64,000 nt of DNA from Diphasiastrum complanatum (Eukaryota; Streptophyta; Lycopodiopsida; Lycopodiales; Lycopodiaceae): NCBI GenBank assembly GCA_029204225.1, contig CM055107.1, positions 49,732,546-49,796,545 of the forward strand, read 5' to 3'. The position numbers and the translations under genes are program-made. Shown piece by piece: positions 10,265-23,867 of the stretch; position 1 is the first letter of the stretch; each line of letters starts with the position of its first letter. A model generated the notes under the pieces. The model saw only the letters and a program-made list of their open reading frames with translations, ran no database searches and was not told the origin of the DNA.

Positions 10265-11673
10265 TTAGAGTACAGAAAGTTTTGATCTAAACTTATCAAA
10301 CTTTTCTTTAACAAGTGGCTTAGTGAAAATATCAACTAGTTGTTCTTCCGTACTACAATGAACAACATGAATTTCACAACTCAGAAGCCTCTCATGTATA
10401 AAGTGATACTGAATCTCAATGTGTTTGGTTCTCGCATGGAACACTGGATTCTTTGCTAGCTGAATGCCACTCTGAATATCACTATGTATAGTTGTGGAAT
10501 TTTTCTGTTTCATGCCAACTTCTTCCAAGATTTGTCTCAACCAGATAGCTTCCTGTGCTGCACTACAAATTGCCTTATATTGTGCTTTTGTGGTAGATAG
10601 AGCAATTGTACTTTGCTTCTTACTAGACCAGGAAAAGCAACTGCTACAAAGCTGGAATACATACCCTGTGGTGAATCTACGATCATCATAGTCACCTCCC
10701 CAATCCGAATCCACATAGCCACATAACTTAGGTAAACCCTCATGCTTCATGTAAATCAAGCCATAATCTGAAGTGCCTTTGACATAACGCAAAATGCGCT
10801 TAGCTATCTTCCAATCCATTTCTGTAGGTGCTGCCATAAACTGACTTACAATACCAACAACATAGCATATATCCGATCTAGTTGTGGTAAGGTAAATCAA
10901 GCTCCCTACTAACTGCCTATACAGCGTAGCATCAAATGGTTGTGACTCATCAAGCTTAGAAAGCTTTTTACTTGGTTCAATAGGAGTGTTCACTGGTTTG
11001 CAATCCTGCAACTTGAACCTTTGCAGCAACTCTCTAACATACTTCACCTGTGTTAAACCCGCTTTGTGTCTTTTTTGCCACACTTCTACTCCAAGGCAAT
11101 AATGCATTAGGCTGAGATCTGTCATCTTGAATTGTTCCATGGAGTCTTTCTTGATTATTTCCTGTAATAATCAAGTCATCAACATAAAGAGGAATCAAAG
11201 CAACCATACCATCAAAGCATAAGACATACAAATTCGGATTGAAATATATTCTCACCGTCCCCTTTGAACAAAAGTAGGTATCAATCCTGCTATACCACGC
11301 ACGTGGTGCCTGTTTAAGACCATAAGGCGCTTTCTTCAAGCAACATACTTTATTCTCTTGTCCTTTTGCTACGAAGCCTTCAGGTTGATCCATGAACACG
11401 TCTTCTTCTAACTCACCATTTAGAAAAGCAGATTTCACATCCACCAATGCAAAGGCCAACCAAAATGTGAAGCTAAAGCAACAAGTAGACGTAGAGTATT
11501 CCACTTACATACTGACGCAAAGGTCTCCTCATAGTCGATCCTTTAGTTTCACTTTGTGCATACCCTTTGATCACCAATCTTGCTTTGTGCTTTGCTATAT
11601 TTCCATCTACATGGTACTTAGTCCTGTATACCCATTTACAACCAATGAGTTTGTTGCCAACTGGTGGTTCCAC
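10265..11673 (-). pseudogene. Copia A reverse transcriptase and RNase H
   Basis: RT begins with KLIGCKWVYRTKYHVDG and runs through VDVKSAFLNGELEEDVFM and KAPYGLKQAPRAWY to an intact YVDD at 11175-11186. The frame breaks near 11500 and 11130, then an 876-nt open frame (10265-11140) carries the end of RT and RNase H. RNase H shows DSDWGGD, TKAQYKA (copia elements normally have an E-A-E-Y motif here, so the catalytic Glu is altered), HSDIQSGIQLA and the final TKHIEIQYHFIHERLL. In a working element these copy genomic RNA into DNA inside the particle. The frameshifts and the altered Glu indicate a dead copy, though the preserved YVDD and the long frame suggest moderate age. Confidence 0.85.
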
Positions 11674-11679
11674 TAAGTC

Positions 11680-13280
11680 CTATGTGCTATGCTTAGCTAA
11701 TGACTCTATCTCCTCTCCCATGGCCTTGACCCAAATGTCATCATCCTTCGCTTCACCATAAGTCGAAGGTTCTTTGTTTTGAATAATGCTAGATAAGAGA
11801 GCATAATTTGACTCAAACCTTTCAGGTTGTGTCTTCTCTCTTGTTGATCTCCATAGCTCTCCATGGCTAGATGATCCTGGAAAGTCATCCATGTCGCGGC
11901 TCTCCAACAATCTCTCGAACCACTTAGGGAGCTTCCTGTCAGGTGATCGGCTTCCTGGTGAAAATGTATCCCACGGTACATCTTTCTCCTTGCTTTTGTC
12001 ACCTGCAACTTCAATCCTTCTTGCACCAAAGGGTTTATATCTACCTCTCCAACTTGCCTCTTGAGGTTGAATAGTAGTATCTTGAGATGTATCCTCATGT
12101 CCATCACTAGGAAAGTCAATAATTGGATCATCATCAAAAGGTATCCTCACTATACCATCTTTCCCACTGGATGTGTCTATCTTCTCAGCATCCTCATCTT
12201 CATACGTCTTGGATTCATTAAAGATGTCATCACGGCTTACATGTATTTTGTTCTCCATTGGATTAAAACATCTATAGCCCTTCACACGATCATCATATCC
12301 TAGGAGTATACACTTGATAGCTTTCACATCAGGTTTACGTCTCTTTTCCTTAGGAATGTGTACAAAGGCCTTACATCCAAAGATTCGCAAGTGGTTCACC
12401 TTTGCTTCTTCTTCGTGAATGCCTCCTCAGGTGTTATCTTTGGTATGACAATGGTAGGACTTCTATTTTGAAGATAGACTGCCGTACTGCATGCTTCTAA
12501 CCAAAAATCTTTTGGTAGTTTCATCTCAACTAGCATGGATTTGGCACTTATCACAAATGTACGATTCTTGCGCTCAGCTACACCATTGAGAGCAGGAGTA
12601 TGAGCTTGCGTAAATTGTCTTTTGATCCCACATTGATCACAAAGATCATTGAAGTCATTAGACTTGTACTCACCTCCACTATCTGTCTTAGAACTTTGAT
12701 CTTCCTACCTGTCTGATTTTCGACCAATGCTTTGAAGCTCTTGAAATTGTCAAATGCATCCAATTTCTCCTTCAAGAAGTAAATCCAATCTTACGTGACA
12801 TATCATCAATAAAGGTCATGAAATAGAAGGCTTTACCTAAGGACATAGTCCTCATAGGCCCGCATAAATCTGTGTGGATCAAATCCAGGATGTTCTTTGC
12901 CCTTGCAACACGACCTTTATTGAACTTTTCTTGATGCCGCTTCTCATACACATGATTCGCACATCGATTTCAAGTAGTCTTCTATCGTAGGCAATCCTCT
13001 CACCATTTCCAATTTCCTCATCAAACTGAGGCTTCCTGAGTTCAAGTGACCAAGCCTCTTATACCACAGTTCAGTTTGTGATGGAATGGACAAGACAAGT
13101 CCATGTTGCCCCGTGATTGTAGCATTCCACATGTAGAATTTACTGTTGGGCTCCCTTATACCATCCGCAATAACTTTGAGCTTTTGGTTCACATCCTTCA
13201 CAAAGCAACGATCATGGGCAAATTTAGCTTTCAACTTTTGATCAGTAATGACTCCAACAAAAACTAGATTTTTCTTCAAA
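11680..13280 (-). pseudogene. Copia A integrase and integrase-RT linker
   Basis: The GAG-pre-integrase zinc region (LWYKRLGHLNSGSLSLMRKL then MCESC) lies at about 12960-13070. The catalytic core follows, with FMTFIDDMSRK, then DSGGEYKSNDF near 12690 and NGVAERKNR near 12590, so the D, D and E positions are all present. The core is frameshifted near 12700. From 12399 to 11680 a long open frame holds the post-core segment (LRIFGCKAFVHIPKEKRRK, CILLGYDD) and an acidic, Ser/Pro-rich linker leading to RT. Integrase inserts the cDNA into the host genome. The gene is broken by at least two frame changes. Confidence 0.85.
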
Positions 13281-14195
13281 CCTGGTACGTAACTTGATCA
13301 TCCTGCTTTTGCCATCAGGTAGTTGGATTGAAATGGTGCCTATCCCCTTGATCTTGCACACATCACCATTTGCTTGTGAAACGGACAGTCCATTATCCAA
13401 CACTTTCAAGCTACTGAACCAATCCTTGTTACCTGTCATGTGTCTTGTGGCTCCCGAGTCAATATACCACGCTTGATCATCTTAATTAGATGAGAATGCT
13501 GATATGAAGATGCTAGAGCCTTCAATATCACCCTCATCAACAAGGTTACCTGCTTGCTTTGGTTTCCCCTTGTCTGATTTCGCCAGGAATTTCCGACATT
13601 CACTCTTCCAATAACCCTTTTTACTGCACCCCTTGTCTTTCTTCTGGGTCTTGTTGGAAGATCCCTCGTCCTCCTGAGTCTTGACAAATTGTTGTTTAGA
13701 CTTTTTCTTGCCCTTGCCCTTGCCTTGTTTTTGGCGTGTCGCAAGTGCCTGATCGTCAGTATTTTGACGTCTAGCTTTTACCATTTCTCGTCATTGCTCT
13801 TCCTGCATCAGGATTCCTATGAGCTCGTCAAAGGTTGGCAATATTTCTCTTGATGCTATTCCGCTCACAAACATCTGATAGGGTTCTGCAATGCCACAAT
13901 GCATTGTGCACCAGCTCCACATCACGTATGCGCTCACCAAGAGAGTGCAGTTCATCCCTCATTGTCTTGATTTTGGTCATATAAGTCTGAATGTGCTCTC
14001 CTTGTTCCATGCGGGCACTATTCAATTTTGACTTTAGAAACATGATTCTTGACGGATTTGACGTCTCGAACTGATCCTTTAGCACATCCCATGCATGTCT
14101 GGGTGTAACAGCATCACAAATGTGGGTAATAATGTGGTTCTTCACTGATAAGTTAAAGAAGGTCAAAGCGTTTCTCACCTTCTTGTCGAACACTT
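13242..14195 (-). pseudogene. Copia A gag and protease
   Basis: The gag capsid part (14193-13828) matches copia gag: FFNLSVKNHIITHI, AWDVLKDQFETSN and MRDELHSLGERI. A Lys-rich nucleocapsid part follows in another frame, with a degenerate zinc knuckle near 13600-13620 (GCSKKGYWKSEC: first Cys pair and His lost). The protease entry lies near 13440-13480 as WYIDSGATRHMTG with the DSG active site intact, then runs into the 13242-13439 frame. The start of gag is missing at the right, where similarity stops near 14195. Confidence 0.85.
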
Positions 14196-15300
<1,105 letters not shown>

Positions 15301-15930
15301 ATCAAAGAGTCCACAGATGTCTGAGTGTATTAGCTCCAGAAGTTCTGTTGCTCTGAAGGAATCCTTCGTGAAAGGTGTACGAGACATCTTCCCTTTGTTG
15401 CACGCATCATAGGGTGTCAGGTTTGCATCTTTGATGCTCACTCCTGTGAATGCATTATTCTGGCTTTTTTTGTACAATGCCATTGGGTTCATGTGGCATG
15501 GTATCCTGTGCCACAGAACGTCCATAGACTCACGGACTTGATGAGCCTGCTCTATCAGTAGGCATACCTTCAAGTGATATAGGTTTCCTCTTCGTCTGCC
15601 TTGCATGATGAGTGTACTGGTGCTGGCATCAATCACATTGCATGTCTGATATGTGAATGTCACACACATGCCTACATCTGCTATCTTCGCAACTGATAAC
15701 AGATCTTTCTACAGTGTCAGCACATACAGGATGTCATCTAGTCTTCTGTCTATGCCATTGGTGTTGAGCCAAAGTGTACCAGTGCCGCTCACCTCGTGTC
15801 ACGATCCATCTCCTAGAACGATATATCTGGAGGAATCGATATTTTGAAAGTCAGCTATCATCGGCCTTGTCGTCACAAAGTACGACGTAGCTCCAAGGTC
15901 AAGAACTATGTCTTGAAGCAAAAATGCCGA
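15301..15930 (-). pseudogene. Ty1/copia protease-integrase fragment (copia B)
   Basis: On the minus strand from about 15930: a protease entry LDLGATSYFVTTRPM (copia DSGAS changed to DLGAT), then VLGDGS, a stop, and EVSGTGTLWL. A frame from 15669 covers the end of protease and the GAG-pre-integrase zinc region (LWHRIPCHMNPMALY, then CNKGKMSRTPF). It ends in ATELLELIHSDICG, the start of the integrase core. The core is cut there by the purine tract. It differs from copia A, so it is a separate element and not a duplicate of it. Confidence 0.8.
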
Positions 15931-16112
15931 AGGTCAGTTAAAACAAAGTCTTAGTCATTTTTTTTAATCAAAAGTGGAAAAAACATGAACTGTGCAACAA
16001 AACAGTTCATAAATGTAGACTGTGTAGAAACTAGTCCAAAATATGCAGCAGTCTAGAAAACACAAGGAAAAACTAAGGAAAAAAGCTTTGAAATGTAGAA
16101 ACTCAAGCTTTC

Positions 16113-18668
16113 TTCATCCTAGGCTCCCAACCCTCCTATCTTCATTCATACCGGTGAGTCATAATTCTTAAAGATCATCAAGACAATCTGGGATACGATG
16201 TCTTGTTTTTTGCCAATTTAATTGAAAGGTACTCAATCCGAGCAATAGCAATAATCAAGACTCTAAAGGATCTTTCTTGATCGTAGATCTTGGTAAATTG
16301 TAGTGGAATGGTCTATATGTGGCTACCTCTATCTCGTCTCAATGGTAGTATGCATTTTCAACTAGAAGCAAGTGCTCATTATCACATATCATAGAGGTCT
16401 TTCTAGATATGAGTTCCCTTTTCAAATGATTAATCATACGCTTTGACCCTAGTGTGGTGTACAACCCCAAACCATATTGGTTTCTAGATGGTTGATAGTG
16501 GGTAGCCAAGAACCGTATGTTCCAACGGGATATCTTGGTCACAGTGATCCTAGATGAAGATTGACAAGGAGTTTATTTTTAGCTCTTGTAATATGTTCCA
16601 ACCACAATCTATATATCATCTCTCCTGTGTTCAAAGGAGATGAGGGTGATTTGCATAAACTCAAAGACACACTTATGTAATTCATTCAACAATTCACATA
16701 TCTCATAAGATCTTCTTAAGGACATTCATATACATTCAACATTTCATGTTTAGACTACTGAGCAACAAGAAAGACTTAGAGATAACTTCTAAGCAGCAAC
16801 TTAACACCCTACAACATATGCATTATTCCATACCCCACATAGCATTTAAACATCTTTTCTTAAACATTCATGAAAGAACCTATGTCATTTTAGGATAAAC
16901 TTAGAAAATTGATGGCATAGCCACATATCGTTTCACTTTTTAAAAGTACTACAAAAAGGCATGAATAATAAGCACATAGAGTGATTCATGCTCTTGAAAG
17001 CATTTTCAAAATATCAAACCACATATCTACAGGTTCGGGTTGACACCTCCTGGCCCGCAACTCGTTCAGAAATCAAGGATCGGTAGAAGTATCCATGTGC
17101 ACTTTAAGTCCAAGATTCTTCAACAACTTGCCTATAGTCCGTGTTCAAGCTTGTGTAGTTCTTCTCAAAAATTGGGGCTCATAAAGCTAAGCGTAGAAGA
17201 AACAATAACCAATGCTCAAATACTTAGCTCCGGCTGTTGCTTAGCTCTTTGTTTCATTCTGAAAATTAGCACTCATCAACTCTTAGTGCATCTCGATTGG
17301 CATTGCAGAACACACACATTCCTTTTCACAGATTGTGCTCAATAAGCATCCATAGAGTACAGCACTAGCTAGGGACAGTTGTCTCATAAGTTGGTGATCA
17401 GAAACAGTACACGTCATACTTTTAATCTTCATTCATCCTGTTGCTCAGTAGCTCGCTCTGGACGTGGCTTTCTCTCGTTGGAATTTGGCTCAGTGATGGC
17501 AACTAGATCAGTAATATGGAGTTTGCAACAGAGGCAGAGGTGGCACAGCTCCACAGATAACTGAAACTCTTTATGCTCAAACAATCCTTCGTTAGCAGCG
17601 ATGGAGCCTTTGACAGAGGCAGCGCTGGCTCAAGGTTCATAGCAGGGGTGTGTGACATTGAGCGCACTTCTTCACTCAGGAGCGATTCACTATTCGACGA
17701 TCAGATAGCAGGTATAGAAAGCTATAATACTTTCCCAGTGGTATGTAAAGGTCGCTGTGATCCATTGCTCAGACAACTCATGTTTGTCTCTCTTACCTCC
17801 GCTTAGCTAGCCAAGGTCTGACAGTTGCACCTAATTATGACCTTTACAGCTCCACACTCATAGTGGTTCAGAGGCAGCCGTGCCAACAACGCCCTCTGAG
17901 ACTCAATTTGCTCAGACAAGATAGTGCAGGTACACGACTGGAGATCCGAGCTTACTCAGACTCACAAAGCTGATGCAGCAGTAATACTCAGACTCATTGT
18001 TGCTGATAGCTCAATAGATGGTGCTCAGAATTGAGCGCTCTTCACCTAGCACATACATTCAGCTCCCTGAAGCTCTCCCCAAGATCACGAAGCATTTTCA
18101 TGATGTATGATGGTAGTCGTTGGAACTCAGACCTCGAGAGATGTGAATACATGAAGGGATAGTATTCCTCTAAGAGTTGCGATCTACTAGAAATCAGACG
18201 GTAGCATCCTTCACTCTTCTCATGTCATGGCTATTAGCAGGTATCATAGATCCTTAATATCTCATAGATAGCAGCAATGGCCCAGCCGCTACTGCTCATA
18301 ATCCATCCTCTCAACAGCTGCTCTAACTAGTCTGGAAGTGCTCAAGAGTATCTGTCAAACTGAAGGCAACGCTTAAATCAGTGCAATCATGAGAGCACAA
18401 CCTCCCAAGTAGCGCTCAACACTACACGATCCTCAATGGCCATTGCTCAGGAAGGAACAAACATTTCATAACTGTTCGTAGCTATAGCTGATCTCTTGAG
18501 CAGCTCATCTATGGAAATTGGCGTATCAGAAACATAACTTTCAATGTCTCACTCTTCTTATAGACTGTATGCATAATGTCTATATAATGATCACTCTATC
18601 AAAAGCTTTTCATGGTGCAACGATTCAGGAAAGAAGCTGATAGGTGTTAAGGTATTTCTTCTTTGAAA

Positions 18669-18704
<36 letters not shown>

Positions 18705-19640
18705 GGGAAAAAACTTTCTCACTCAAAAACTGCTGATCTCAAAAATGCGACCTCCCCTTTTTGTAGCTGACTTGTGCAACTCCCTCTCCTCTTGAAAATC
18801 ATTGATGAGGCCCACATGGCCTTCACATGGTCTCATTGACTAAAGTGTTCACAAGTACCTCCATCATTGACTTTCCCTTAGTTGACTACATGGCCCTTGA
18901 AGTGCTATTGACCAATCCTCCTAGATGATCTTTCCAAAGTCTCTAGTCTTTCTCTTTGACTTGTGTATTGTGATCCGTATGGTTTTGAGGCCCTCTTCAA
19001 AGATTCGTTGACCCCTTCTTTAAGTGCCAAAAATTCTTTTCTCGAATTTCTCGCACTTTGTCCAAAATCGAATATAAAAAGATGATGAGCATTTTTAACC
19101 ATGAGTTTACCTATCTTATCTCTCGTAAGTAGAACTCGTTACATGTCTTCGTGGTAGCTTTGTACCAAGGAAATTTTGAAAGTACATATCCCTTATGAAG
19201 AACTAGAAATGTTGTGAAGAATCAGCAAGTTATATTGCAATTTTGCCCATTCATTCTCAAAGGACCCTAAAAAATGTGCGGTATCATAGGTGTTATGTTG
19301 CCCAAAAGGATCCCACCCAATAATAAGTTTCAACAAGTTGCTCCATTATCGAATACCCATCAATCTTGAGTCAATAAAAGTATGGAAGAGAAATGGCAAT
19401 TTCTATTTAAATGACAAGTTGTAATGGCAGTGGCTCAATTGTCCTAACATTTATCCTTAGTCATGACGTAATGACTGATTTCCCATAAAAATCCTCCTCC
19501 TTCAAGATGTGAGCTCAAATATCATCATTTCCTACAATGGCATTGCCCTAGACATCTGCTTGATATCCCATTGATAGATTTGTCAATTTTTTCACTTTTC
19601 CATTATAATTCATCTTTTTTTCCATCGATCGTCAGTATTT
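16113..19640 (-). repeat. Copy 1 of the 3.4-kb direct repeat (F LTR, truncated)
   Basis: Homologous along its length to 34300-37712. Shared landmarks are CCTAGGCTCCCAACCC at the left edge, the GCTCA-rich block at about 17040-18600, a CT microsatellite at 18671-18701, AAAACTGCTGATCTC after it, and CATCGATCGTCAGTATT at the right edge. A stretch at 16440-16680 is also related to 24690-24900 (in X') and, inverted, to 21340-21560 (in X). This ties F and X to one LTR superfamily. No protein is supported in this copy. Confidence 0.8.
18671..18701 (+). repeat. (CT)n microsatellite in F copy 1
   Basis: About 31 bp of CT. The same site in the second F copy (36752-36798) is about 47 bp, so length has changed since the copies separated. 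Confidence 0.95.
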
Positions 19641-19933
19641 CTTCTTGATCCTTGAATTCTAAACAAGCTTGTGACAAAGGAGGGTCCAGTAAAACCTCAA
19701 GCATTCCATTATATTCATATCAAACGAGGTTACATCAGTGGGCATCTCACAGAAACTCAGTGATGTCGAAATAGATACATTAATAACCAAGGCTACTTCT
19801 AAGGCCAATTCATAACTAAAACTACATCGATAGACCATTCGGGCAGACTGTGACTCCTTTGGCTATGATCCATGTCGGTATTCAAATCATTCTTCTGTGA
19901 CAAACATTCATTCTTTGAATGATCACACTTCCT
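19641..19933. other. Spacer between F copy 1 and X
   Basis: On the minus strand the sequence next to F copy 1 is purine-rich (AAGGATCAAGAAGAAATAC) and could be a worn polypurine tract. Nothing else is recognised. Confidence 0.3.
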
Positions 19934-20784
19934 TGTTAGCCGATTTTTTAGCATGCAAAATCGAGCTAATTTTCAAAGTTTTATGCAATATCTTGTATGG
20001 TTTCTTATATAGTTGAGTAAAGGAGTGTGTGACCGGCATAGATTTGGCCAGTATAGCCCAAGCCGAAGGGGTCCCAGTTCGCCCAAAAAGAACTACAAAG
20101 TTTTTAAATAAAGTGGCCTTAGAATTGGCCATAAAGTTTTTATTTCGGCTGATGTACACCAGATTTCATCTATGTAACCTCGGGTGTTTATTTATATAAA
20201 AAGATCTATGAGATTTTACAGGATGTCATTTTCCTTGAGACCCAAAAAGAAATCCGAGACTGAAGAATTTGAAGAGAATCAGCATCAGCCCAATAGCAAC
20301 AGTTCCTGAGTAAATCACCGACAAAACTGATCTAGGAGAAAGACCAACAGTACAGGAAAAGACACATACCTCATTCTAAGTGATATTGAGACTGAAGGAC
20401 AGAACCTTGAAAGACAAAGTGCAACCCTCCAAAGACAAGGACAGTCCTAAAAGGGTGTGACTCACCGCAAGTACTATGGGATATTTCAAAAGAGTCTCCC
20501 CTTCCTTGTATAAAAGACGAGCTGAGACCACAACCTTAAAGACCCTTGACCAAAGTCAAGAGGTCTTGCCTTTCAAAAAAAGAATAGGAAATGGCAAAAT
20601 GGGCAAGTCAACTCTTCACCATCCTTAAAAAAAAAAGTCAAAACATGGTCCAACGAAATGCAAGGCCCCCATGCACACTTAATTGGAAATAAAAGATAGA
20701 TGACGAAAGCACATGGGTGGTGAGCAAGATTATGAGATAACTACCACTTTGGCTTCATTCCAAGGTGGCAAATCACTCCCTTAT

Positions 20785-20794
20785 CTTATAAATT
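20785..20794 (+). promoter_or_regulatory. Putative TATA box of X
   Basis: CTTATAAATT occupies the same place in the repeat as CTATAAATAC in X'' (28578-28587) and CTATATATAC on the minus strand in X' (25801-25816). Conservation of a TATA-like box across the three copies supports an LTR promoter. Confidence 0.5.
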
Positions 20795-21729
20795 CTTGGG
20801 GATTTCCCTTGTTAGCAAAAAGAGAGAGAAAGGAGAAGGAAGAGGAGAATTCATTATGAAATTTGATTCCATATCTTCTAATGAGAGAAATGAGGAAAGA
20901 TTTTCTTTTTCATTCGCGCTTTTGAATAGAATGCATCATCAACGATTCACCTACAATTTTGAAGCAAAATGCCTATTGTATATCATTTGTGAAGTTGTTA
21001 ACATTTGTTGAGGGAAGAAACACATTGTCAATCACTCTTGAGCCATATCACTATCCAAATATAAAGATGGAGTCGTCAAAGAAAAGAACCTTCTCGGGTC
21101 TCAGATTTCTTGATGGGCCAATTGGAGAAGGAACCGTCAACTAATTTCCAAGTATCACTCTCTTGCATACTCTTTGAGTTCGGTGACGTATCTTGTATTT
21201 TCCTTGAGAAAGTTATTGTCATCTCTTGAAAGTTATTATATGAATGGGAGTTGAGTACTTTAGTGTCTTGACATAGATTAAGAAAGGTTTTAGCGAATCG
21301 TCATTGAATTGGAAATTTGAATCGTATATGTGTCTCTGTATGCTAAATGGTAATCTCACCCTATCTCCTTAGAATACAGGAGATCGGTCTATACTCTACA
21401 TTGTTGGAATATACCATTTAGAGCTAAAAACTCAACCTATTGGCATATTCACTTAGGACCACAGTGGCAAGGATACCCCGTTGGAATATACGGTTCCTAG
21501 TCACTCACTATCAAACATCTCGAAGCCAAGGTGTTTGCGAGTTGTACACCACACTTGCAACAAATTTCTTTTAATGGAGGGACCTGCCGGTTGTCACAGA
21601 GAGAGATGAGTGTACTAAATCATTGAAGAGTGGAAAGACAAACTTTGTAACTCGTGTTGAGAATTACGGAAATTATTGAGTAAATGACTTAGAACACTCT
21701 AGAAAATCATTTTGATGAAAATCTAAGAG

Positions 21730-21927
21730 ATGTTGCGGTTAAATCTCCCCATAGGACCAGGTATTCCCTATGTTAATACATCATATTTGAACATCAGGAT
21801 ACTGATTAGTTCAAAATTGATATATCGACAAAGAATTATATCTATCCTAGGAGTCATACATTTGAGTGAAATCATGAGATCCCCAACGCCACTTATTTTA
21901 CCCATTATAACTTATCACCACTCTTGA
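21730..21927 (+). pseudogene. Unrecognised repeated protein segment, unit 1 of X
   Basis: A 65-codon frame with LNLPIGPGIPYV, TSYLNIRILISSK and RQRIISILG. Clearly related segments, all in the same reading frame, occur at 22042-22262 (tandem, plus), 24207-24476 (minus, X') and 34013-34216 (minus, F copy 2). The conserved core is LNLPIGxxIPYVxTSYLNI followed by YxQxIISILGAARLxEIM. Keeping the frame across diverged copies suggests descent from real coding sequence. I do not recognise the family; it may be a capsid-like or accessory segment of the element. Confidence 0.45.
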
Positions 21928-22041
21928 GATGTCCATGTTCTAATCCTTTTTCAAAGAGTGAGAGGTGTTTTGAGAAAGTGAGAAAATATCATTATAGGAG
22001 AGATATTCCATGCATCACAAATTCCGAGCTATCTTTGGGGA

Positions 22042-22262
22042 AGATGTTCCATCCAAACCTTCTGCTAGGACCTGACATTCCTTATATTGATATATCCTAT
22101 TTGAACATCATCCTGTTAGTTGGGTTGAAAATCATGTATCGTCAACGTATAGTGTCTCTTTTGGGAGCAGCGAGACTCAAGGAGATTATGGAGTCGACCG
22201 AACCTTGTATTTTACCCATTGTAGACCTGAGAAGAATGAGAGACATCATAATTCTATTCTAG
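22042..22262 (+). pseudogene. Unrecognised repeated protein segment, unit 2 of X
   Basis: Same family as the unit 310 bp upstream: NLLLGPDIPYID, SYLNIILLVGLK, YRQRIVSLLGAARLKEIM. A matching second unit, broken by a stop, is visible in X' at about 24000-24240 on the minus strand. The tandem pair therefore predates the separation of X and X'. Function unknown. Confidence 0.4.
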
Positions 22263-22354
22263 AGGATGGAACCCTGATGGAGACATAGACACTCCAGGAT
22301 CACACCAACTAGATAGAACCTCAAGTACCACTATAATTTGCTACCTAAAGCAGG

Positions 22355-22591
22355 TTGGAGACCTGTATGACAGATCTCGAATTCATATTGTCTTTCGATG
22401 ATGTTTGTCAAGTGATCCGATTGGGGATTTTGAGCCATTATTTCTATTCTCTTGAGATATATCACTGCCTATACCCTAGTGACATCTTGATTAGATTGCA
22501 ACATTGTGGAGACTGTAGTTACTTTGAGGTCCACGACTCACTATTGATAGATCTTGGTGCCTTACTGATGCTTTATCCACCTGCTATGTAG
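22355..22591 (+). pseudogene. Unrecognised protein segment with LIRLQHCGD motif (X)
   Basis: Contains YPSDILIRLQHCGDCSYFEV. Counterparts are at 23637-23867 (minus, CPGDVLIRLQHCGDYSYFEI) and 33340-33624 (minus, KPDKLFRIRHSANSSSLEVY). The frame is kept in all three, always downstream of the LNLPIG units in the sense of the element. No family is recognised. Confidence 0.4.
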
Positions 22592-23010
22592 AAGTAACAC
22601 AACCCTCCCTAGAAATACCAATACAGTCACCAGGTTCAACCAATAGTACAAATGCTTGAAATAACTATAGGAGAGATCTTCAATGAGTATGATTGGAAAG
22701 CAGTTCCATAGGCAAGTGAGATAGGAATGAGATTAAGAATGATTGTATACCCCTGCATCAATTATATCTCTAGAGGCTTGAAAACCCTCTATTAACTGTG
22801 AAGGCACGGTTTGGTTGATAAAACATGTCCAGGATTGCCAGTCTAGAATCGAATTTGAGACATGTGCAGCCATCCTCGTAGCAGCATGATACTAGAAATG
22901 TTGCACCCTATTAAGTTATTCCCTCTCCTATGTTGATCCCACGGTGAGGAAAAAACCTAACATTCCTCCAATATCTGCAAAAGGTTTTTGGATATGCAGG
23001 TGTACTACCC

Positions 23011-23326
23011 CCTACAAAAGTGAGAGTATTAACTGGTGGAGTTTTCAAACTATAGACATTTTTGTATCGTACTGGCCCCCTGACACTCTATTTGTGGGAT
23101 CAACACACATCATTGTGTGATGCTAGCCACCTCGACCTTCAGTAATAGGATAATTGTATTTCAAAACAAATATGACACAAGTCAAGAGATATCAAACATG
23201 TGGCCGATGGCCTAAGCAACGTACTCATTCAATCAGCAAATTATCAACACATTCATTGGTATGATAAGTACCTTTCAAACAACATTCTATTATCAAGTTA
23301 CTCCCGATAGATGCACCAAATTTATT
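23011..23326. other. Centre between the facing repeats X and X'
   Basis: Sequence between the ends of the two convergent LTR-type copies. It includes GGGATCAACACACATCATTGTGTGATG near 23097-23123, related to GGGATCAACACACAGATCTGTGTG near 32909 in the F interior. No gene is seen. Confidence 0.4.
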
Positions 23327-23327
23327 T
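23301..23327 (-). promoter_or_regulatory. Gypsy-type primer-binding-site-like motif next to X'
   Basis: On the minus strand a CA end (GCGCCA) is followed by AATAAATTTGGTGCATCTATCGGG. This resembles the TTTGGCGCC... start of the interior in plant Tat-type gypsy elements. The equivalent in F copy 2 is TTTTTGGTACATCTATTGGG after an ACA end. Worn, and the tRNA is not assigned. Confidence 0.4.
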
Positions 23328-23636
23328 GGCGCTTTTTCCTCTCAAGGGGATCAATACTAAGAAGAAATAACTTAACAGGGTACAACATTTTCAATCTTAT
23401 GCTGTTACGAGGGTGGTTGCACATGTCCCAAATTTGACACTAAACTAACGATCCCTAACATGTTTTATCAACCAAACCATAACTTCACAGCTAATAGAGG
23501 GTTTCCATGGCTCCAAAGGTATAGTTGATAAAGGGATATACTATCATCCTTAATTCTATTGACATCTTGCTCACTTATAGAGTTCTTGTGCTACTCTCCT
23601 ATCATACTCTCCTCGAGGATCTCTCCCATAATTGTT

Positions 23637-23867
23637 TCAGAGATTAGTACTATTGGTTGAGCCTGGTGACTGTACTAGAATTTCTGGTGAGGGTTGTGTT
23701 ACTTTTACATAGCAGGTAGATAAAACATCAGTCAGACACCAAGATATGTCAACTATGAGTTCATAGATCTCAAAGTAGCTATAGTCTCCACAATGTTGCA
23801 ATCTGATCAAGACATCCCCTGGGCATAAATAGCGATAGAACTCAGGGAAATAGATTTGATATCTCAA
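23637..23867 (-). pseudogene. LIRLQHCGD protein segment (X')
   Basis: A 76-codon frame homologous to 22355-22591 and, more distantly, to 33340-33624. It contains FYRYLCPGDVLIRLQHCGD, and the similarity continues into KVTQPSPEILVQSPG, which aligns with translated X in a shifted frame. Unknown family. Confidence 0.4.

Larger units (their letters stand above)
9953..14195 (-). mobile_element. Ty1/copia retrotransposon A, 5'-truncated
   Basis: Reading leftwards on the minus strand it has gag, protease, integrase, RT and RNase H in copia order, then a purine-rich stretch (AAGGGAGAGAG near 10220-10232) and an LTR-like segment down to about 9953. All five domains are recognisable, but the element has many frameshifts. 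The N-terminal part of gag and the 5' LTR are missing beyond 14195. The left edge abuts another copia gag in the opposite orientation, so this copy landed in or recombined with that one. Confidence 0.8.
19934..23010 (+). mobile_element. X: LTR-type repeat, plus orientation
   Basis: Begins TGTTAGCCGATTTTTTAGC, the same start as X'' at 27718. Its inverted counterpart X' lies at 23327-26671. The shared order is: the TGTTAGCC end, a block with CAAAGTTTTTAAATAAAGTGG, a TATA box (CTTATAAATT at 20785-20794), a block with GGAATATACCATTTAGAGC, two tandem coding-like units, a third coding-like unit, then a region ending near a gypsy-type primer motif in the sister copies. This looks like a roughly 3-kb LTR, or an LTR plus the start of the interior, of a gypsy-type element. 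The right limit is approximate. Confidence 0.55.

Noticed and set aside
16113-19640. A host gene in the GCTCA-rich block
   Set aside because: The short frames there (17040-17806) are not conserved as frames in the second copy, apart from one small piece at 35525-35728 that follows from DNA identity. No motif is present.
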